Shown in pieces: positions 22,825 through 33,614 of a stretch of DNA of 64,000 nucleotides. Source of the stretch: Margaritispora aquatica (lineage: Eukaryota; Ascomycota; Leotiomycetes; Helotiales; Discinellaceae); assembly GCA_007644065.1 (NCBI GenBank), contig VJWN01000003.1:1736001-1800000 (forward strand). Direction: 5' to 3'. Numbering within the stretch: position 1 is the stretch's first letter; each line of letters begins with the position of its first letter. Position numbers and translations under genes: made by a program. The notes under the pieces are model-generated. The model did no database searches. It was not told the DNA's origin and worked only from the letters and a program-made list of their open reading frames with translations.

Positions 22825-23082
22825 CTTGACAAGATGCCAATGGCGTGATAATTCGTCGTTGAAATACTTATGCAATGGGTAAAGTGGCAGCCGTCCGTAG
22901 GTTGTGCAAGAAGTAAGAAGACTTGATGCTAAATTTAGGCTCCAAATATTAAGCTTAAATTTAGCGTGGTCTCGGCCAACAATCGCGCATGGCATTTTGC
23001 TGACTTGAGATTCCCCTTTCCGCGTCATCCAAAGTATTTCCAGCATTCACATAATTTAGCCCTACTTGAGAATTGCTTTCCA
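22825..23082. promoter_or_regulatory. divergent promoter, G-patch gene / SDR gene
   Basis: Only 258 bases separate the two start codons, so the regulatory DNA must be shared or overlapping. A CCAAT box occurs at 22837-22841, close to the G-patch start. No clear TATA box. Confidence 0.6.
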
Positions 23083-24321
23083 ATGCCAATTCATTTCCTT
23101 GCTGAAGCCGCTTTGGAGGGCATTCCATGGCTTCCCAGCGTGTGGACAGCTCTTTATGTTGTCACTGCAGTTGCTGTGGTGGGCTTGTTAAAATGGTACT
23201 CAATGGGAGCAATCAATAAAGCAGAGAGGCAGATGCATGGGAAAGTCATTATGATGACCGGAGGAACATCAGGAATAGGTGCTGCCACAGCTCTGAGCTT
23301 GGCACAACGAGGAGCACAACTGGTACTACTAGTTCGACAATCGCCGAATGATCTCTTCCTCCTCGATTTTATCGACGACCTGCGGGAGAGAAGTGGAAAT
23401 GAGATGATATACGCTGAGCAGGTGGACTTATCCTCGTTGTTCAGTATTCGAAAATTTGCAACGAAATGGATCGACAATGCGCCGCCACGAAGACTGGACA
23501 TGATCATTTTATGCGGAGCCACACTCACTCCACCAGGCAAACCTCGGACCCTGACGGATGAAGGTTTGGAAGAGAACTGGATGGTCAATTACTTGGCCAA
23601 CTTTCATCTACTCAGTATTTTGAGTCCTGCGATACGCACCCAGCCAATTGATCGAGATGTTCGGATCATATTCGCAACGTGTTCGTCCTACATTTCTTCC
23701 CCTCCTATAGGGGATGGCACTGGTGCTATGAAGGAGAAGGATTGGTCACCTTCAAAGGCATATGCCCGAAGCAAGCTGGCCTTGACGATCTTTGGACAGG
23801 CGTTTCAAAAGCATCTCGATGCATACAAACGGCCAGATGGGGCACCAATGAATGCAAGAGTCATATTTGTAAACCCCGGATTCTCTCGAACACCAGGTAT
23901 GAGGAGATGGTTAAGCAGAGGGACATTATGGGGCCTTGGAATATATGTCATGTTTTGGCAGAGTGCCTGGATAATGCTCAAAAGTGCGGAAGGTGGAGCG
24001 GAGAGCATATTGTACGCTGCTATGGAGGCTACACTTGGTCGTGGGCCTGGTGGGAAGATGATCAAAGAATGTCAGGAGGTGCCTTACGCCCGGAGCGATA
24101 TCAAGGATGAGAAATCGGCAAAGAAATTATGGGAAGCGAGCGAGAAGCTGATCGAGAGGGTGGAGAGAGAAGAAGCTGTGAGAAGGGCGTTGGAGAAGAA
24201 GGGGAAGGACGCCGACGAGAAGGCAAACACAAAAGCAGGAGATTCGAGCGAGAAGATTGATGTTACGAGTTCAAGTGAAGCGAGCAAGCCCAAGTCCCGG
24301 AGACCAAAAAAGGCTAAATGA
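23083..24321 (+). CDS. membrane-anchored short-chain dehydrogenase/reductase
   Basis: A 412-residue single-exon frame from the ATG at 23083 (MPIHFLAEAALEG). Residues about 20-40 form a membrane segment (WTALYVVTAVAVVGLLKWY). The Rossmann fold follows with the cofactor motif TGGTSGIG, an LCGA segment at the position of the usual NAG motif, VNYLANF, and the active-site Tyr/Lys in KAYARSKLA. The cofactor-binding loop and YxxxK are intact, so the enzyme should be active; the substrate is unknown. The last 90 residues are a charged Lys/Glu-rich tail ending KPKSRRPKKAK. N-terminal anchor plus SDR plus charged tail is the arrangement of the yeast lipid-droplet protein Env9, which is the closest relative I can name. 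The longer frame from 22966 extends into the divergent promoter and is not preferred. Confidence 0.82.
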   Translation: MPIHFLAEAALEGIPWLPSVWTALYVVTAVAVVGLLKWYSMGAINKAERQMHGKVIMMTGGTSGIGAATALSLAQRGAQLVLLVRQSPNDLFLLDFIDDLRERSGNEMIYAEQVDLSSLFSIRKFATKWIDNAPPRRLDMIILCGATLTPPGKPRTLTDEGLEENWMVNYLANFHLLSILSPAIRTQPIDRDVRIIFATCSSYISSPPIGDGTGAMKEKDWSPSKAYARSKLALTIFGQAFQKHLDAYKRPDGAPMNARVIFVNPGFSRTPGMRRWLSRGTLWGLGIYVMFWQSAWIMLKSAEGGAESILYAAMEATLGRGPGGKMIKECQEVPYARSDIKDEKSAKKLWEASEKLIERVEREEAVRRALEKKGKDADEKANTKAGDSSEKIDVTSSSEASKPKSRRPKKAK

Positions 24322-24791
24322 GGTGTATGGTTTTTATACGAGCATAGCGATGGTGTTGGCTTAACATGCATTTTTCCAGAGTTATGATCTGATGTCAATA
24401 GAGCTTATGAACGTATGATTTGTCTTATTCTTGTATTGTTCCCCTCCAACCATATCCTTATCAGCGCTTGGTATTGATTGGAACTAAATTACGTTTCGAG
24501 GGGACGTGTTCCAGTTAATGTGCGGAGTTTCTTTCCAATGCTGCACTGTCTTCTTTGATGGCTTTGCGCTGTTGCTCGACAACTGCTTGGCAAGCCCCTA
24601 AATGCGGTCTCAAAATAAAGTATTCTCAGACAAAGAGCATCCATCAACAACCCATCGAGTACAATGTGATTGATGGCAGTTCATCTCTCATCATTCTTAG
24701 ATTCAGTCAAAGGCATACGCTCCAATATTCTCGATCTTTCCTGATGACAGTATCAAGTCCACATGGAGCCTCCCAACTCTCCCACTTCACC
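24322..24791. other. intergenic
   Basis: Tandem gene spacing. An in-frame extension of the next gene (from 24555) exists but reads poorly. Nothing else seen. Confidence 0.5.
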
Positions 24792-25712
24792 ATGGGCAAG
24801 TCACCTCAAACTAGTACCATTGAAATGACCAAACCCAAACACCTTCCACTTTGTAGCTCTCTCAATCACCAAACCACTCATTTAACACTCGCTCTCATAA
24901 CTCTAACAACACCACTCAATCGCTACCGTATCCCGTACGCCCTAATTGGCTCTACGGCACTAACCCTCTACGCCTCCCTACACAACATCGTCCACCGCTC
25001 CCCACTCCACTGCATCGACATCATAATCCAACCTTCCCATAACCTTGCCTCTGACGACCTCCTTGCCTTACTCGTCACCGAGCCTGGCTTCCGAATCGTT
25101 CAAAAACTCGGCCCAAACCAAGTGCAAATCGTCGTCACAGTAAGGGAAGGAGAGGAAGCGAGGGAAGTCGTATTCGATGTGAGAACGTTCGATTACTGGA
25201 GCTGCCCCGACCGCCGCGAAGAATACGACTTAGCACGCAGAGGCAATACGCCCGTACTACTGAAGCACAAGAACAGAGCCTTCAGCGTTATGCCATCGCC
25301 ATGGCTACTAAGGCAGAAAATCGCACTCGCTGCCCTCCCTTCCCGGATGAGGTGTAGACCATATGATGATAAGCACGATATCGTTGCGCTATGCGCGCTA
25401 TGCGAGGTCATGCGGAAAGAGGGCAAGAAGCTGTGGATGGATGCGTGGAAGGGGGAGAACATACGGGACTTGGAAGCGTTATTGGGGAGGTGGGGTGATG
25501 GGGAGGTGAGGCATGTTTTGAGAGATTGCGTAGTTTGTCCTGAAGTGCTTGGGCCGGTGGGAGATGTGAGGTGGGTTAGTTGGGCTGTTAAAGTGGTGGT
25601 GTTGGTGGGTGTATTGTTGGTGTGGGAAGCATGGAGTTCGCGTGGTAATGCGTGGAAGATGGATCAGAGGGAGACAATTGGGTCGATTTTGAGGAGTTTT
25701 TGGGGTGAGTAG
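24792..25712 (+). CDS. nucleotidyltransferase-like protein of unknown function, C-terminal hydrophobic segment
   Basis: 306 residues from the ATG at 24792; in-frame ATGs at 24744 and 24555 could extend it by 16 or 79 residues and the true start is open. The segment RIPYALIGSTALTLYASLHN, then LHCIDIIIQPSHNLASDDLL, looks like the start of a nucleotidyltransferase fold (a small-residue turn before a helix, then a D-x-I strand), as in fungal proteins annotated NTase-like. A classical GS plus DxD pair is only partly present. Later, SVMPSPWLLRQKIALAALP and then DKHDIVALCALCEVM also fit that fold. Near the C-terminus a hydrophobic stretch (VKVVVLVGVLLVWEAW) could be a membrane anchor. Activity is unproven; the call rests on pattern similarity only. 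Confidence 0.55.
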   Translation: MGKSPQTSTIEMTKPKHLPLCSSLNHQTTHLTLALITLTTPLNRYRIPYALIGSTALTLYASLHNIVHRSPLHCIDIIIQPSHNLASDDLLALLVTEPGFRIVQKLGPNQVQIVVTVREGEEAREVVFDVRTFDYWSCPDRREEYDLARRGNTPVLLKHKNRAFSVMPSPWLLRQKIALAALPSRMRCRPYDDKHDIVALCALCEVMRKEGKKLWMDAWKGENIRDLEALLGRWGDGEVRHVLRDCVVCPEVLGPVGDVRWVSWAVKVVVLVGVLLVWEAWSSRGNAWKMDQRETIGSILRSFWGE

Positions 25713-26266
25713 TGCATGTCGTGTAAGAGCTATTGCTTTGAAAGTGTAAATTTAAAGGAAATGAGAGGAGCTTGAACATAAGGTATGTCACTGCTAAGCT
25801 GCAGCAAGTCTTCGTAGCTAGCTCTCGCTAACCCTTTTTTTTTCAATCGAGGGTGGTCGCTAAGGAGTAGACATACACCAAGGCTTCTAATTAATGTTTC
25901 ATGCAAAAAGTGGCAATTAGTATGTCAATTCCCTCATACATACCACGATATACTTACCTTAGCTATTAATTAATCGAATATTTTACTCTCTTTGTTAGCA
26001 TGTGCCTCTGATAATCTCCACCCCTGCCTTTCATAGCTTGTGCCGAGGTGAGTCTACCCCACATTACGCTACTGTCCAAGATACAAGGTTCGTCACAGAG
26101 AAGAAGCATCTACCTCTCTACAAACGAATTTATATGATTTCGCATTGATACTACCCAGAACGTCAAAACCTACGATCTGCAGAAAACTAAGGCGTGTCAT
26201 TCGACAACAAGACAAGAGTAGTGCTAAATTTCTTTGCGACTGCATTTCTCGAGATAATCTAGCAGG
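25713..26266. other. intergenic
   Basis: About 550 bases of AT-rich spacer and the leader of the next gene. A T run near 25837. No gene seen. Confidence 0.6.
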
Positions 26267-26759
26267 ATGTTTTCCTCTATGCACCCATCCAGACCAAGGG
26301 TAAGTTCTTACACCACTCCTCTCCATATCTTACCCAATGCTCTGCGAACACAAATCTAATTCTTATTAGATACAACCCTCCCACTCTCTCCATTCACCAC
26401 TTAATCAACAACCCACGCGCGCTATCTCCTCTTCCCCTCTCAGCACGTCGACACCAACACCGATCTCGCAACCACACCCCATATCCGCTCTCACGTACGA
26501 GCCGCCACGGCCACGAAATCAGATAGAAGCTATGCCACCTTTCCCACCACCAGCACGGACTCTGTCGCAAGTGCCAGCACCAACGGTGTTCGATGCGTCA
26601 AGGCGACACCCAGTGTTCTTTACGGACAGGCTGAAGAAGGCGCCGAATGGTGTTGGCACGGGTGGAGGAGGAGGAGGAGCATGGACTAGTCCTGTGTCGG
26701 AGGGCTATGTGTTTGAGGATGGGATTAGGAGGAAGGTTGAGGGCGTCGTGAAGCTTTGA
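26267..26759 (+). CDS. small proline-rich protein
   Basis: Exons 26267-26299 and 26370-26759 (70-base intron, GTAAGT donor, TTATTAG acceptor) give 140 residues. The second exon is open without a stop from its first base, in phase with exon 1, which supports the splice. The N-terminal half is Pro/Ser/Thr-rich (STSTPTPISQPHPIS and PPFPPPARTLSQVPAPT). The C-terminal half has a more ordered look (FDASRRHPVFFTDRLKKAP, a poly-Gly run, then SEGYVFEDGIRRKVEG). No signal peptide or membrane segment. I do not recognise it. An ATG four codons inside is an alternative start. Confidence 0.55.
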
Positions 26760-27104
26760 TGGGGAAATGAAATGAGATTTAGGTTGAGAAACAATGATGA
26801 ATTTATGAAGCGCTGTATAATAACTATTTCTGGAGGAGGGCATCCAATTTTATTCCCCTGGGAGATTAGGATAACAGGTATGATCATGCTTGGATCACGA
26901 ATGATGCTTTCAGAGTTTGCTGTATATGGTGCAAAAAAATATCTATTGTACTACGTACCTACTGAAAGCAATAACATGCTATAACGAACCCCAGAATCTT
27001 TCAACATACTGCACACATATGATATTCCCAATGCCCTCCTAAAACTCCTTGGTATAAAGTCGAATACACTCGTTCTCAATCATACAGCATCCGTTTCGGC
27101 GCAT
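26760..27104. other. convergent intergenic region
   Basis: 3' flanks of the small proline-rich gene and the R-SNARE gene. Nothing distinctive. Confidence 0.6.
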
Positions 27105-27894
27105 TCATCCAACACATCGTGACCATCCTGGCAAGCCACAACCAAATCCGATGAATAGGTACAGCAGAAAAATACCAACGAGAATGAGCAATGCCATCAG
27201 CTTGACGTTCTTCCACCACATTTGTCTCCTCAATCCTCTGCTTCGAACCCGGAAATCGTGTGCACTACCTCCCAATCGATCGGTCTTGTCAACCAAAAGA
27301 TCAATCCTTTCACCTCTTTCCAGCAAACTCTCGATGTTTTGGCTCATGATACCCCTCACATTATCGATCTCGCTCTGTACATTAGAAATCGCGTCTTCCT
27401 TGCCAGCCTTCGTTGTCCCATAGCTAACCATCAACTTCTTCAGCTCAGTATTGAAGCTGCCTGCGCCATAATTGGGCAGGCTTGTGAAGTCGGTGCTCTC
27501 TGGTGGGTAGATGGCAAGGAAGCGCTTCTTGATCTCAACCAGGAAGCCGAAGGGGATACGACGTCCTAGAGAGTTGTCGGCAATCACAAGGTATGTAAGT
27601 CCACCTGCTGAGTTGCAGTTGGCATTGTATTCACTGGGACTATCGGCAATGTAGTGGATGAAGTTGGAGCCGTCTACGTAGGTCAACTTAGCGGGTGAGT
27701 CGTGGTTGATTTTTGGCAGAACAAGAGATGCGAGAGATGAGGTTTGGGAGGATGCAGAGGTGGTATGCTCGGTGAGGATGGTTGTATTGTGGGCAATGCA
27801 TGCGCTGAGGTAGTTAGATTAACCATTGATCGCAAGAACGAAGGATTTATACTCACTAGAGCAGAGGCGTAGGGGGCGATGAAGACGAGGCCAT
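27105..27894 (-). CDS. longin-type R-SNARE (VAMP7/Nyv1-like)
   Basis: Exons 27894-27857 and 27804-27105 (52-base intron) give 245 residues. Residues 1-125 form a longin domain (LLYACIAHNTTILTEH; NFIHYIADS; YLVIADNSLGRRIPFGFL). The SNARE helix follows (ISNVQSEIDNVRGIMSQNIE, then LLERGERIDLLVDKTDRLG), with the zero-layer Arg in ERGER. A single membrane anchor closes the protein (VKLMALLILVGIFLLYLFIGF), with a short tail after it. R-SNAREs of this type sit on vesicles or the vacuole and pair with Q-SNAREs for fusion. Nyv1 (vacuolar) and VAMP7-type assignments both fit. Together with the Sec1 gene nearby it makes two membrane-fusion factors within 7 kb, but I see no sign that they are co-regulated. 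Confidence 0.88.
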
Positions 27895-28148
27895 TTTGAC
27901 TATGTTTTCAATTATGGTTTGTGATTGAAAGAGATGCCTGCCTTGAGATGTTCGAATGTTGAAGTTGAGCAGGGTTCTGCAGCTGATGACGCAGGACGAA
28001 TGTTCCTGCCAAGCAGTAGGGCGGAGCGGAAAGAGCGGAAAACATTTACACATCCAAAAAAAAAAGTCTGGGGAAGCCTTGTGTAGAATATCCTTAATTT
28101 TGGCCACCGACGCCGTGTAGTATAATCCTTTCTCTTCTTCTCGCAGTA
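27895..28148. promoter_or_regulatory. divergent promoter, R-SNARE / Suv3 genes
   Basis: 254 bases separate the two start codons. It contains an A run near 28058 and no TATA box. Shared control of an endomembrane SNARE and a mitochondrial helicase is only implied by position. Confidence 0.55.
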
Positions 28149-30906
28149 ATGTCATTGGCCCTTCGAAGAGGCAGACAATGTGTATTCTGTGCTTTTCAAT
28201 TCTCACAGAGGCTCGCCGCTTCAGTTCCAAAATATGGAGGTGTTAGACTTAGATCTGGGGGAGGACAAAAGGTGCGCATTCTCAGCATGGAGTATAACTC
28301 ATCCGCTCACAAATTGGTAGAAAGGAGCCAGGTCAATCAATCTCTCCGCAGACTCAGCAAACTCATGGAAGACCAAGGAGATGGTCACAGATCGGACCCG
28401 TTCCAATGATCGACCTCAGTATTCCAGGAATAATGTAGACGTTGGGAGGAGGCATGGCGACTTTCGAAACACTGATAACTCCTCCTTGGAACGTCGGCAT
28501 GAGTCGTATGGCGCAAGAACGAGCCCAAGGGAAGGCTCAAGAGCAGCTCATATTGGCGAGGATAGTCGTGAGACCTTTCATGATACCTTATTTGAGCAGA
28601 CAAGGTTTCTAGGGAACAAGATGCGAGCAGGCGATATTGCAACAACTGCTTGGGGACTAGAGTCACCGAAAGAGTTGGACAAGAAGCTGGATATGTTTAC
28701 AACGCAAGTCAAAGATTGTATAAAGCTGGCAAGGACAGGCTCTGTTAGCAAGGAGAAAAATCCTCTCTACTTTCGGTTACGTGAAGCTTTTCTTGGGGGC
28801 TCAAATCGGGGCCTCGCGGAACAACTGAAATATGCCCTGCTTGACTCAGTGGTGACATCGAGACTCGGTCAAGGCCATATGGACAGCCAGAAACGGCTGA
28901 CGGATTTGAGGTACCCTGTGGAGTGGTACCCAGCGACCAGAGCTATACATCGAACTATACATCTCCACGTTGGACCAACAAATTCCGGGAAAACATACCA
29001 TGCGCTCAAGAGACTCGAGGCGGCCGAAACTGGAATTTATGCTGGGCCGCTAAGACTTTTGGCTCACGAAGTCTACACACGACTCAATGCGCTAGGCAAG
29101 AAGTGTGCTCTTGTTACAGGTGAAGAGCGTCGAGTTCCAGAAGACATGCTTCACACTATGAATAGCTGTACCGTTGAAATGGTGCCTCTGAATACCTTGG
29201 TTGACGTTGCTGTCATTGATGAAATTCAGATGATGGGAGACTATGAGCGTGGTTGGGCTTGGACCCAAGCTTTTCTTGGTGTAAAAGCTAAGGAGGTGCA
29301 CCTTTGTGGTGAAGTACGAACTATAGAGCTTGTCACTCAATTGTGTAAGAAAATGGGAGACAAGCTTATTATCCATCGGTACGATCGGTTGAGTCCTCTG
29401 AAGACCGAGGTTAAGAGTTTAGATCACGACTTGAGCAAACTACAAAAAGGCGACGCGGTCATTTTGTTTTCACGGGTCGCTATTCATGCCATGAAACGAG
29501 CAATCGAAGCGAAGACCAAGAAGCGATGTGCTGTGGTCTATGGCAGTCTGCCACCAGAGACTCGCGCCCAGCAAGCTGCTCTATTCAATGATCCTAACAA
29601 TGATTATGATTTTCTTGCGGCGAGTGATGCTGTTGGTATGGGTCTGAATTTGAGTATCAAGAGAGTCATCTTCGAGTCCATGGCAAAGCATGACGGCACT
29701 GGATTCCGTCAAATTGAATTGTCCGAGATCAAACAAATTGCTGGAAGGGCAGGTCGATACAAGACAGCACGCGATGCAGTTACTGCAGCTACTGCAGCTA
29801 ATGGGCTGGATTTGGTCGCAAAATCAGCTGAGCCAAGCACGGGTTTCGTGACGACCTTGGATAAGCTTGATCTGCACATCGTTCAGAAAGCCATGCAAAC
29901 TGACGCTGAGCCTCTCAAGACTGCAGGAATATTCCCTCCTTCAGACACTCTTGTGCGCTTCGCAAGTTATTTCCCCGCCGACACACCTTTCAGCTACATT
30001 GTTCTTCGTCTCCATGACCTTGCCGTCCATCAAAGCGACTTCAAAATTTGCAAGCTTAAGGCGCAGGTTGAGGTAGCTGATCTTATCCAACCATTCAAGA
30101 TGACAATTTTTGATCGCATCACTTTCATGGCCGCTCCTATATCTTTGAGGGAAGCTGGATTCCATGCAATTCTTCAAGAATTCGCTGCTTGCGTCGCCAA
30201 TCAGACAGGTGGAGAACTCCTAGATCTCAAGACAGTCAATCTCGACTTGCTAGCGAAAGATATACACGACCATAGAGCGGGCAGCAAGGGTTATCTGAAA
30301 GAAGCAGAGACTTTACATAAGGCTCTCACTCTGTACCTCTGGTTGAGCTACCGATTTTCTGGCATTTTCAGAAGTCAAGCCCTTGCTTTCCATGTGAAAA
30401 CTTTGACTGAAGCGAAGATTGACCAGTGTCTTGATGAAATTCAGTGGGATTCTGAAAAGATGAAGAAACGTAACGAGGAAAGGAGAAGGGATGCTGAGAA
30501 GGCCAGTGTACAAGCAGGTCTTGTTGCAGATCATTTGGACTCTAGTATGCCAGATGTTGCCGCTGCAGAATCGGCTTTGGAAGCTACAGAAGTTGAAGAA
30601 GCCGTTGATAGCGAAGATTCGCCCTCATCCGATGCAAACATTCCTACTCCTTTTGGTATCGATGGAGATATTGGTGGAATTGAGGAGGTTGAAGAGGATG
30701 ATGATACTGGAATGGACAAAATTTCCGATGCTGCCAGCGAGTTCGAATTCGAATCACCTGAGATTATCGATACAGACAAAGTCATCAAGTCCAGTGATAA
30801 GGCAAGCGAAGCTACAGAGTCTCAGTCTGAAGTCGAGGATTCTCTTCCACTTGATCATGCCGGGGATATTGAATACAAGCGAGAGAGTGTCAGCGGCAGT
30901 GGGTGA
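28149..30906 (+). CDS. suv3: mitochondrial ATP-dependent RNA helicase Suv3
   Basis: Exons 28149-28271 and 28321-30906 (49-base intron) give 902 residues. Without the splice the two frames are out of phase. The N-terminus (MSLALRRGRQCVFCAFQFSQ) is basic and free of acidic residues, as expected for a mitochondrial presequence. Helicase motifs are intact: motif I GPTNSGKT near residue 259, motif II DEIQ near 341, and motif VI QIAGRAGRY near 514. After the core comes the Suv3 C-terminal region, then an acidic, probably disordered tail of about 150 residues (EEVEEDDDTG). Suv3 unwinds RNA for the mitochondrial degradosome with the RNase Dss1 and is needed for intron and mRNA turnover. The acidic tail is longer than in yeast. 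Confidence 0.92.
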
Positions 30907-31570
30907 GAGAGGTGTTGTTGTATGATATGTATTAAATATGTATGATCATTACGAACTGTATACGTAAATGGCGTTTGTAACATAGAGGAACTGCATGGTC
31001 AAAGGCGACAAATACGCACCTCGGCATTTGCGGCGTATGGGAAAGTTCATAGATACAATCATGAACATATTATTTCCATGAACGATCCTCAGATTTGGGT
31101 TCTGAATCAGTCGAGCAGATAACGCTGCAATTCTCATAGCCCACAGGTATATAAAATTCCATCAATAACATGACTTTCACAAGCATATGAGATTTTCCAT
31201 ACATTTTGATGATCTAGACAACCGGAGAGCTTTCTCCAAAAGTACTCAACTGCATCCTTCAGCCCCATTCAGGTACAAGGTATCACTTCCTCTCTGACCC
31301 TAGCACATGCATGTGTCTTCAAAGCTCTACAATGCCATGATTCGTGCGGCTTGAAGATGTAGTCACATTCGTGCTGTGCTCCACTTTTGATCGGCTGCCG
31401 TGCCACCTGTCACGACAAAGAGGAGCAGCGGATAGAACGGTGGGATGGGGCTCTCTGAGCAGTAGCGGTAGGTGGATCTGGACGTGAAGGCGACTATACT
31501 GTAACTGGAGTATCGGTGAGGATAGTTCGGGTCGTATATCAATTACCTGGGGAAGCGATGCGGTTCCCTT
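30907..31570. other. intergenic, MFS gene promoter
   Basis: Suv3 3' flank followed by the transporter promoter. Only short shadow frames. Confidence 0.6.
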
Positions 31571-31601
31571 TTGAATGTGTATTTTGGAAATACACATTCA
31601 A
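31571..31601 (+). promoter_or_regulatory. 14-bp perfect inverted repeat abutting the MFS start codon
   Basis: Arms TTGAATGTGTATTT (31571-31584) and AAATACACATTCAA (31588-31601) flank a 3-base TGG loop. The second arm ends two bases before the ATG at 31604. In DNA it could be a dimeric-protein site; in the mRNA it could form a hairpin directly in front of the start codon. Confidence 0.75.
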
Positions 31602-31603
31602 CA

Positions 31604-33563
31604 ATGGCTTCCTCTCAGATCCAGATGGAGGAGTCTGGAAAGTTGACAGAGCATAATGACTTACAGGGAGATCCCCAAACGCTTCCCATAATCAATACAA
31701 AATCAGATGATATCGAAAAGGCTATGCCCTTTTCCTCCTCCTCAACCTCACTCTCGAACGCCTCTCCCCAAACCCAAACACCACCAACACCGTACTCAGT
31801 CTTCAGCATCCCCGAAAAACGACTCATCTCCTTCCTCATAGCTTTCGCATCCATGTTCTCGCCCCTCAGCAGCTTCATCTACTACCCAGCTATAACCTCG
31901 CTATCGACCTCCCTTCACGTATCGATCGAGCTGATCAACTTGTCCATAACGACGTACATGGTGGTCTCTGGCGTCGCTCCAGCCATCGTGGGGAATCTGT
32001 CTGATACCGTGGGCAGGAGGCCGATTTATCTAGGCACGATGGCGGTGTATTTAGCTGCTAATATAGGGTTGGCGTGGCAGGATAGTTATGCGGCGTTGTT
32101 GGTTTTGAGGGGTGTGCAGAGTTTGGGGAGTTCGGGTGAGTTTTCAAAGATCATTAGATTGAAGCGAGTTTGGTGAAGAATCTTGAAGAAGGAGGTATGG
32201 AAGCTGATAAAATTTAGCGACAATATCGATGGCCTATGGGGTCCTCTCGGATATTGCTACGCCAGCAGAAAGAGGTGCTTACATTGGCGCTGTGTTCATC
32301 GGGTATGTATATCTACCAACTAAGCGAGCCCCTATCATCAATCCTCCTCAGTCTAAACTAACACAACCACCACAGGCCCAACCTCGCACCCTCACTCGGC
32401 CCCGTCCTCGGTGGTATCCTCGCCCAAACCCTCTCCTGGCGCTGGATCTTCCACCTACTCACCATCCTCTCCTTCCTCAGCCTCCTCCTCATGACCTTCC
32501 TCCTCCCTGAGACCTCACGCCACCTCGTCGGCAACGGCTCCATCCCACCCACCGGTATACATCGCACTCTGTTCTCCATTCTGCTTCGCAAACACGCCAT
32601 CTCGCGGCCCTGGATCGGGAAAGAAGGCGTCAAGATCCCGTGGCCGAATCCCCTAGGCAGCGTGGGCATTATTTTCTGGAGGGACACGGGGGCTGTGATG
32701 GTCGTGCATAGTGTGTTTTATATGACGTATGGGTGTGTGATGGCGAGTATGAGTTCGTTGTTTGAAGATGTGTATGGGTTTTCGGTCTTGCAGGCGGGAG
32801 TGGCGTATTTGCCTATGGGACTTGGATGTGTCTTGAGTTCTTATTTCTCTGGTTTGTTCTTCTCCCCCTTTCTATCCCTTCAACTGTCTACAATCCTCGC
32901 TTAATTCATGAGTGAAGTAAGGAATGCTTAAGTGCTAATACAGTGTGACCTCAGGAAGGCTAATGAATAGAGACTACAAAGTCGTCGCCAAAAAACACAA
33001 CTTCACCATCAACGAAATCGAAGGCGACGACGTCCGCACCTTTCCCATTGAAGAAGCGCGCTTCAGAAGCGCATGGCTGATCGTGCTTCTCTCTGGTGCC
33101 GTAGTGACGGGCTACGGATGGTGTTTGGCCTACAAAGTCGTGTGTCCTTCCTTCAAACCCATTTCCAGAACCTCGCTAACCGAACAGCACGTCGCGGTTC
33201 CCTTGATTCTGCAATTCTTCGTCGGCTTGCTGATTACGGCTATCTTTCAGGTATGTGTGATTTTTGTATGTGGTGATGAGACTTGAATGCTAATAACGAA
33301 AACCGTAGTTTTGCAGCACAATACTTGGTGATATCTATCCTGCGCGTCCTGCGAGCGCACTTGCGGCTCTCAACATCGTTCGCTGTGCATTTCAGGCTGG
33401 TGGACTGGCTGTGCTACAGGTATTGATTGAGAAGATGGGTGTTGGACCTTGCTTTACACTGTTTGGTGGTTTGTGTGCTGCAATGGTTGGATTGGTGTGG
33501 ATGGAAATCAAGTGGGGAATGGGCTGGCGATTACAAAGAGAAGAAAGTGGGAAGGAAAAATGA
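31604..33563 (+). CDS. MFS transporter, drug:H+ antiporter type (DHA1, Qdr-like)
   Basis: Six exons: 31604-32135, 32218-32302, 32376-32851, 32955-33139, 33188-33250 and 33309-33563, giving 531 residues. The hydrophilic N-terminus (about 75 residues) is followed by membrane helices; motif A is GNLSDTVGRRP between helices 2 and 3. The PETSRHLVGNGS loop and the central loop (INEIEGDDVRTFPIEEARF) are typical of fungal DHA1 proteins of the Qdr group. Proton-driven export of toxic compounds or small metabolites across the plasma membrane is the expected role; substrate unknown. The intron at 33140-33187 is 48 bases without an in-frame stop, so its retention would insert 16 residues. The gene ends 51 bp before the stop codon of the opposing kinase-like gene. 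Confidence 0.85.
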
Positions 33564-33614
33564 AGGATGTGTTAAATGTGATATAGACTGCTATATGATA
33601 AATTCTATATATGT

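Noticed and set aside
22966..23082. Longer N-terminus for the SDR protein
   Set aside because: The extension overlaps the divergent promoter, and the membrane anchor plus SDR fold is complete from the ATG at 23083.
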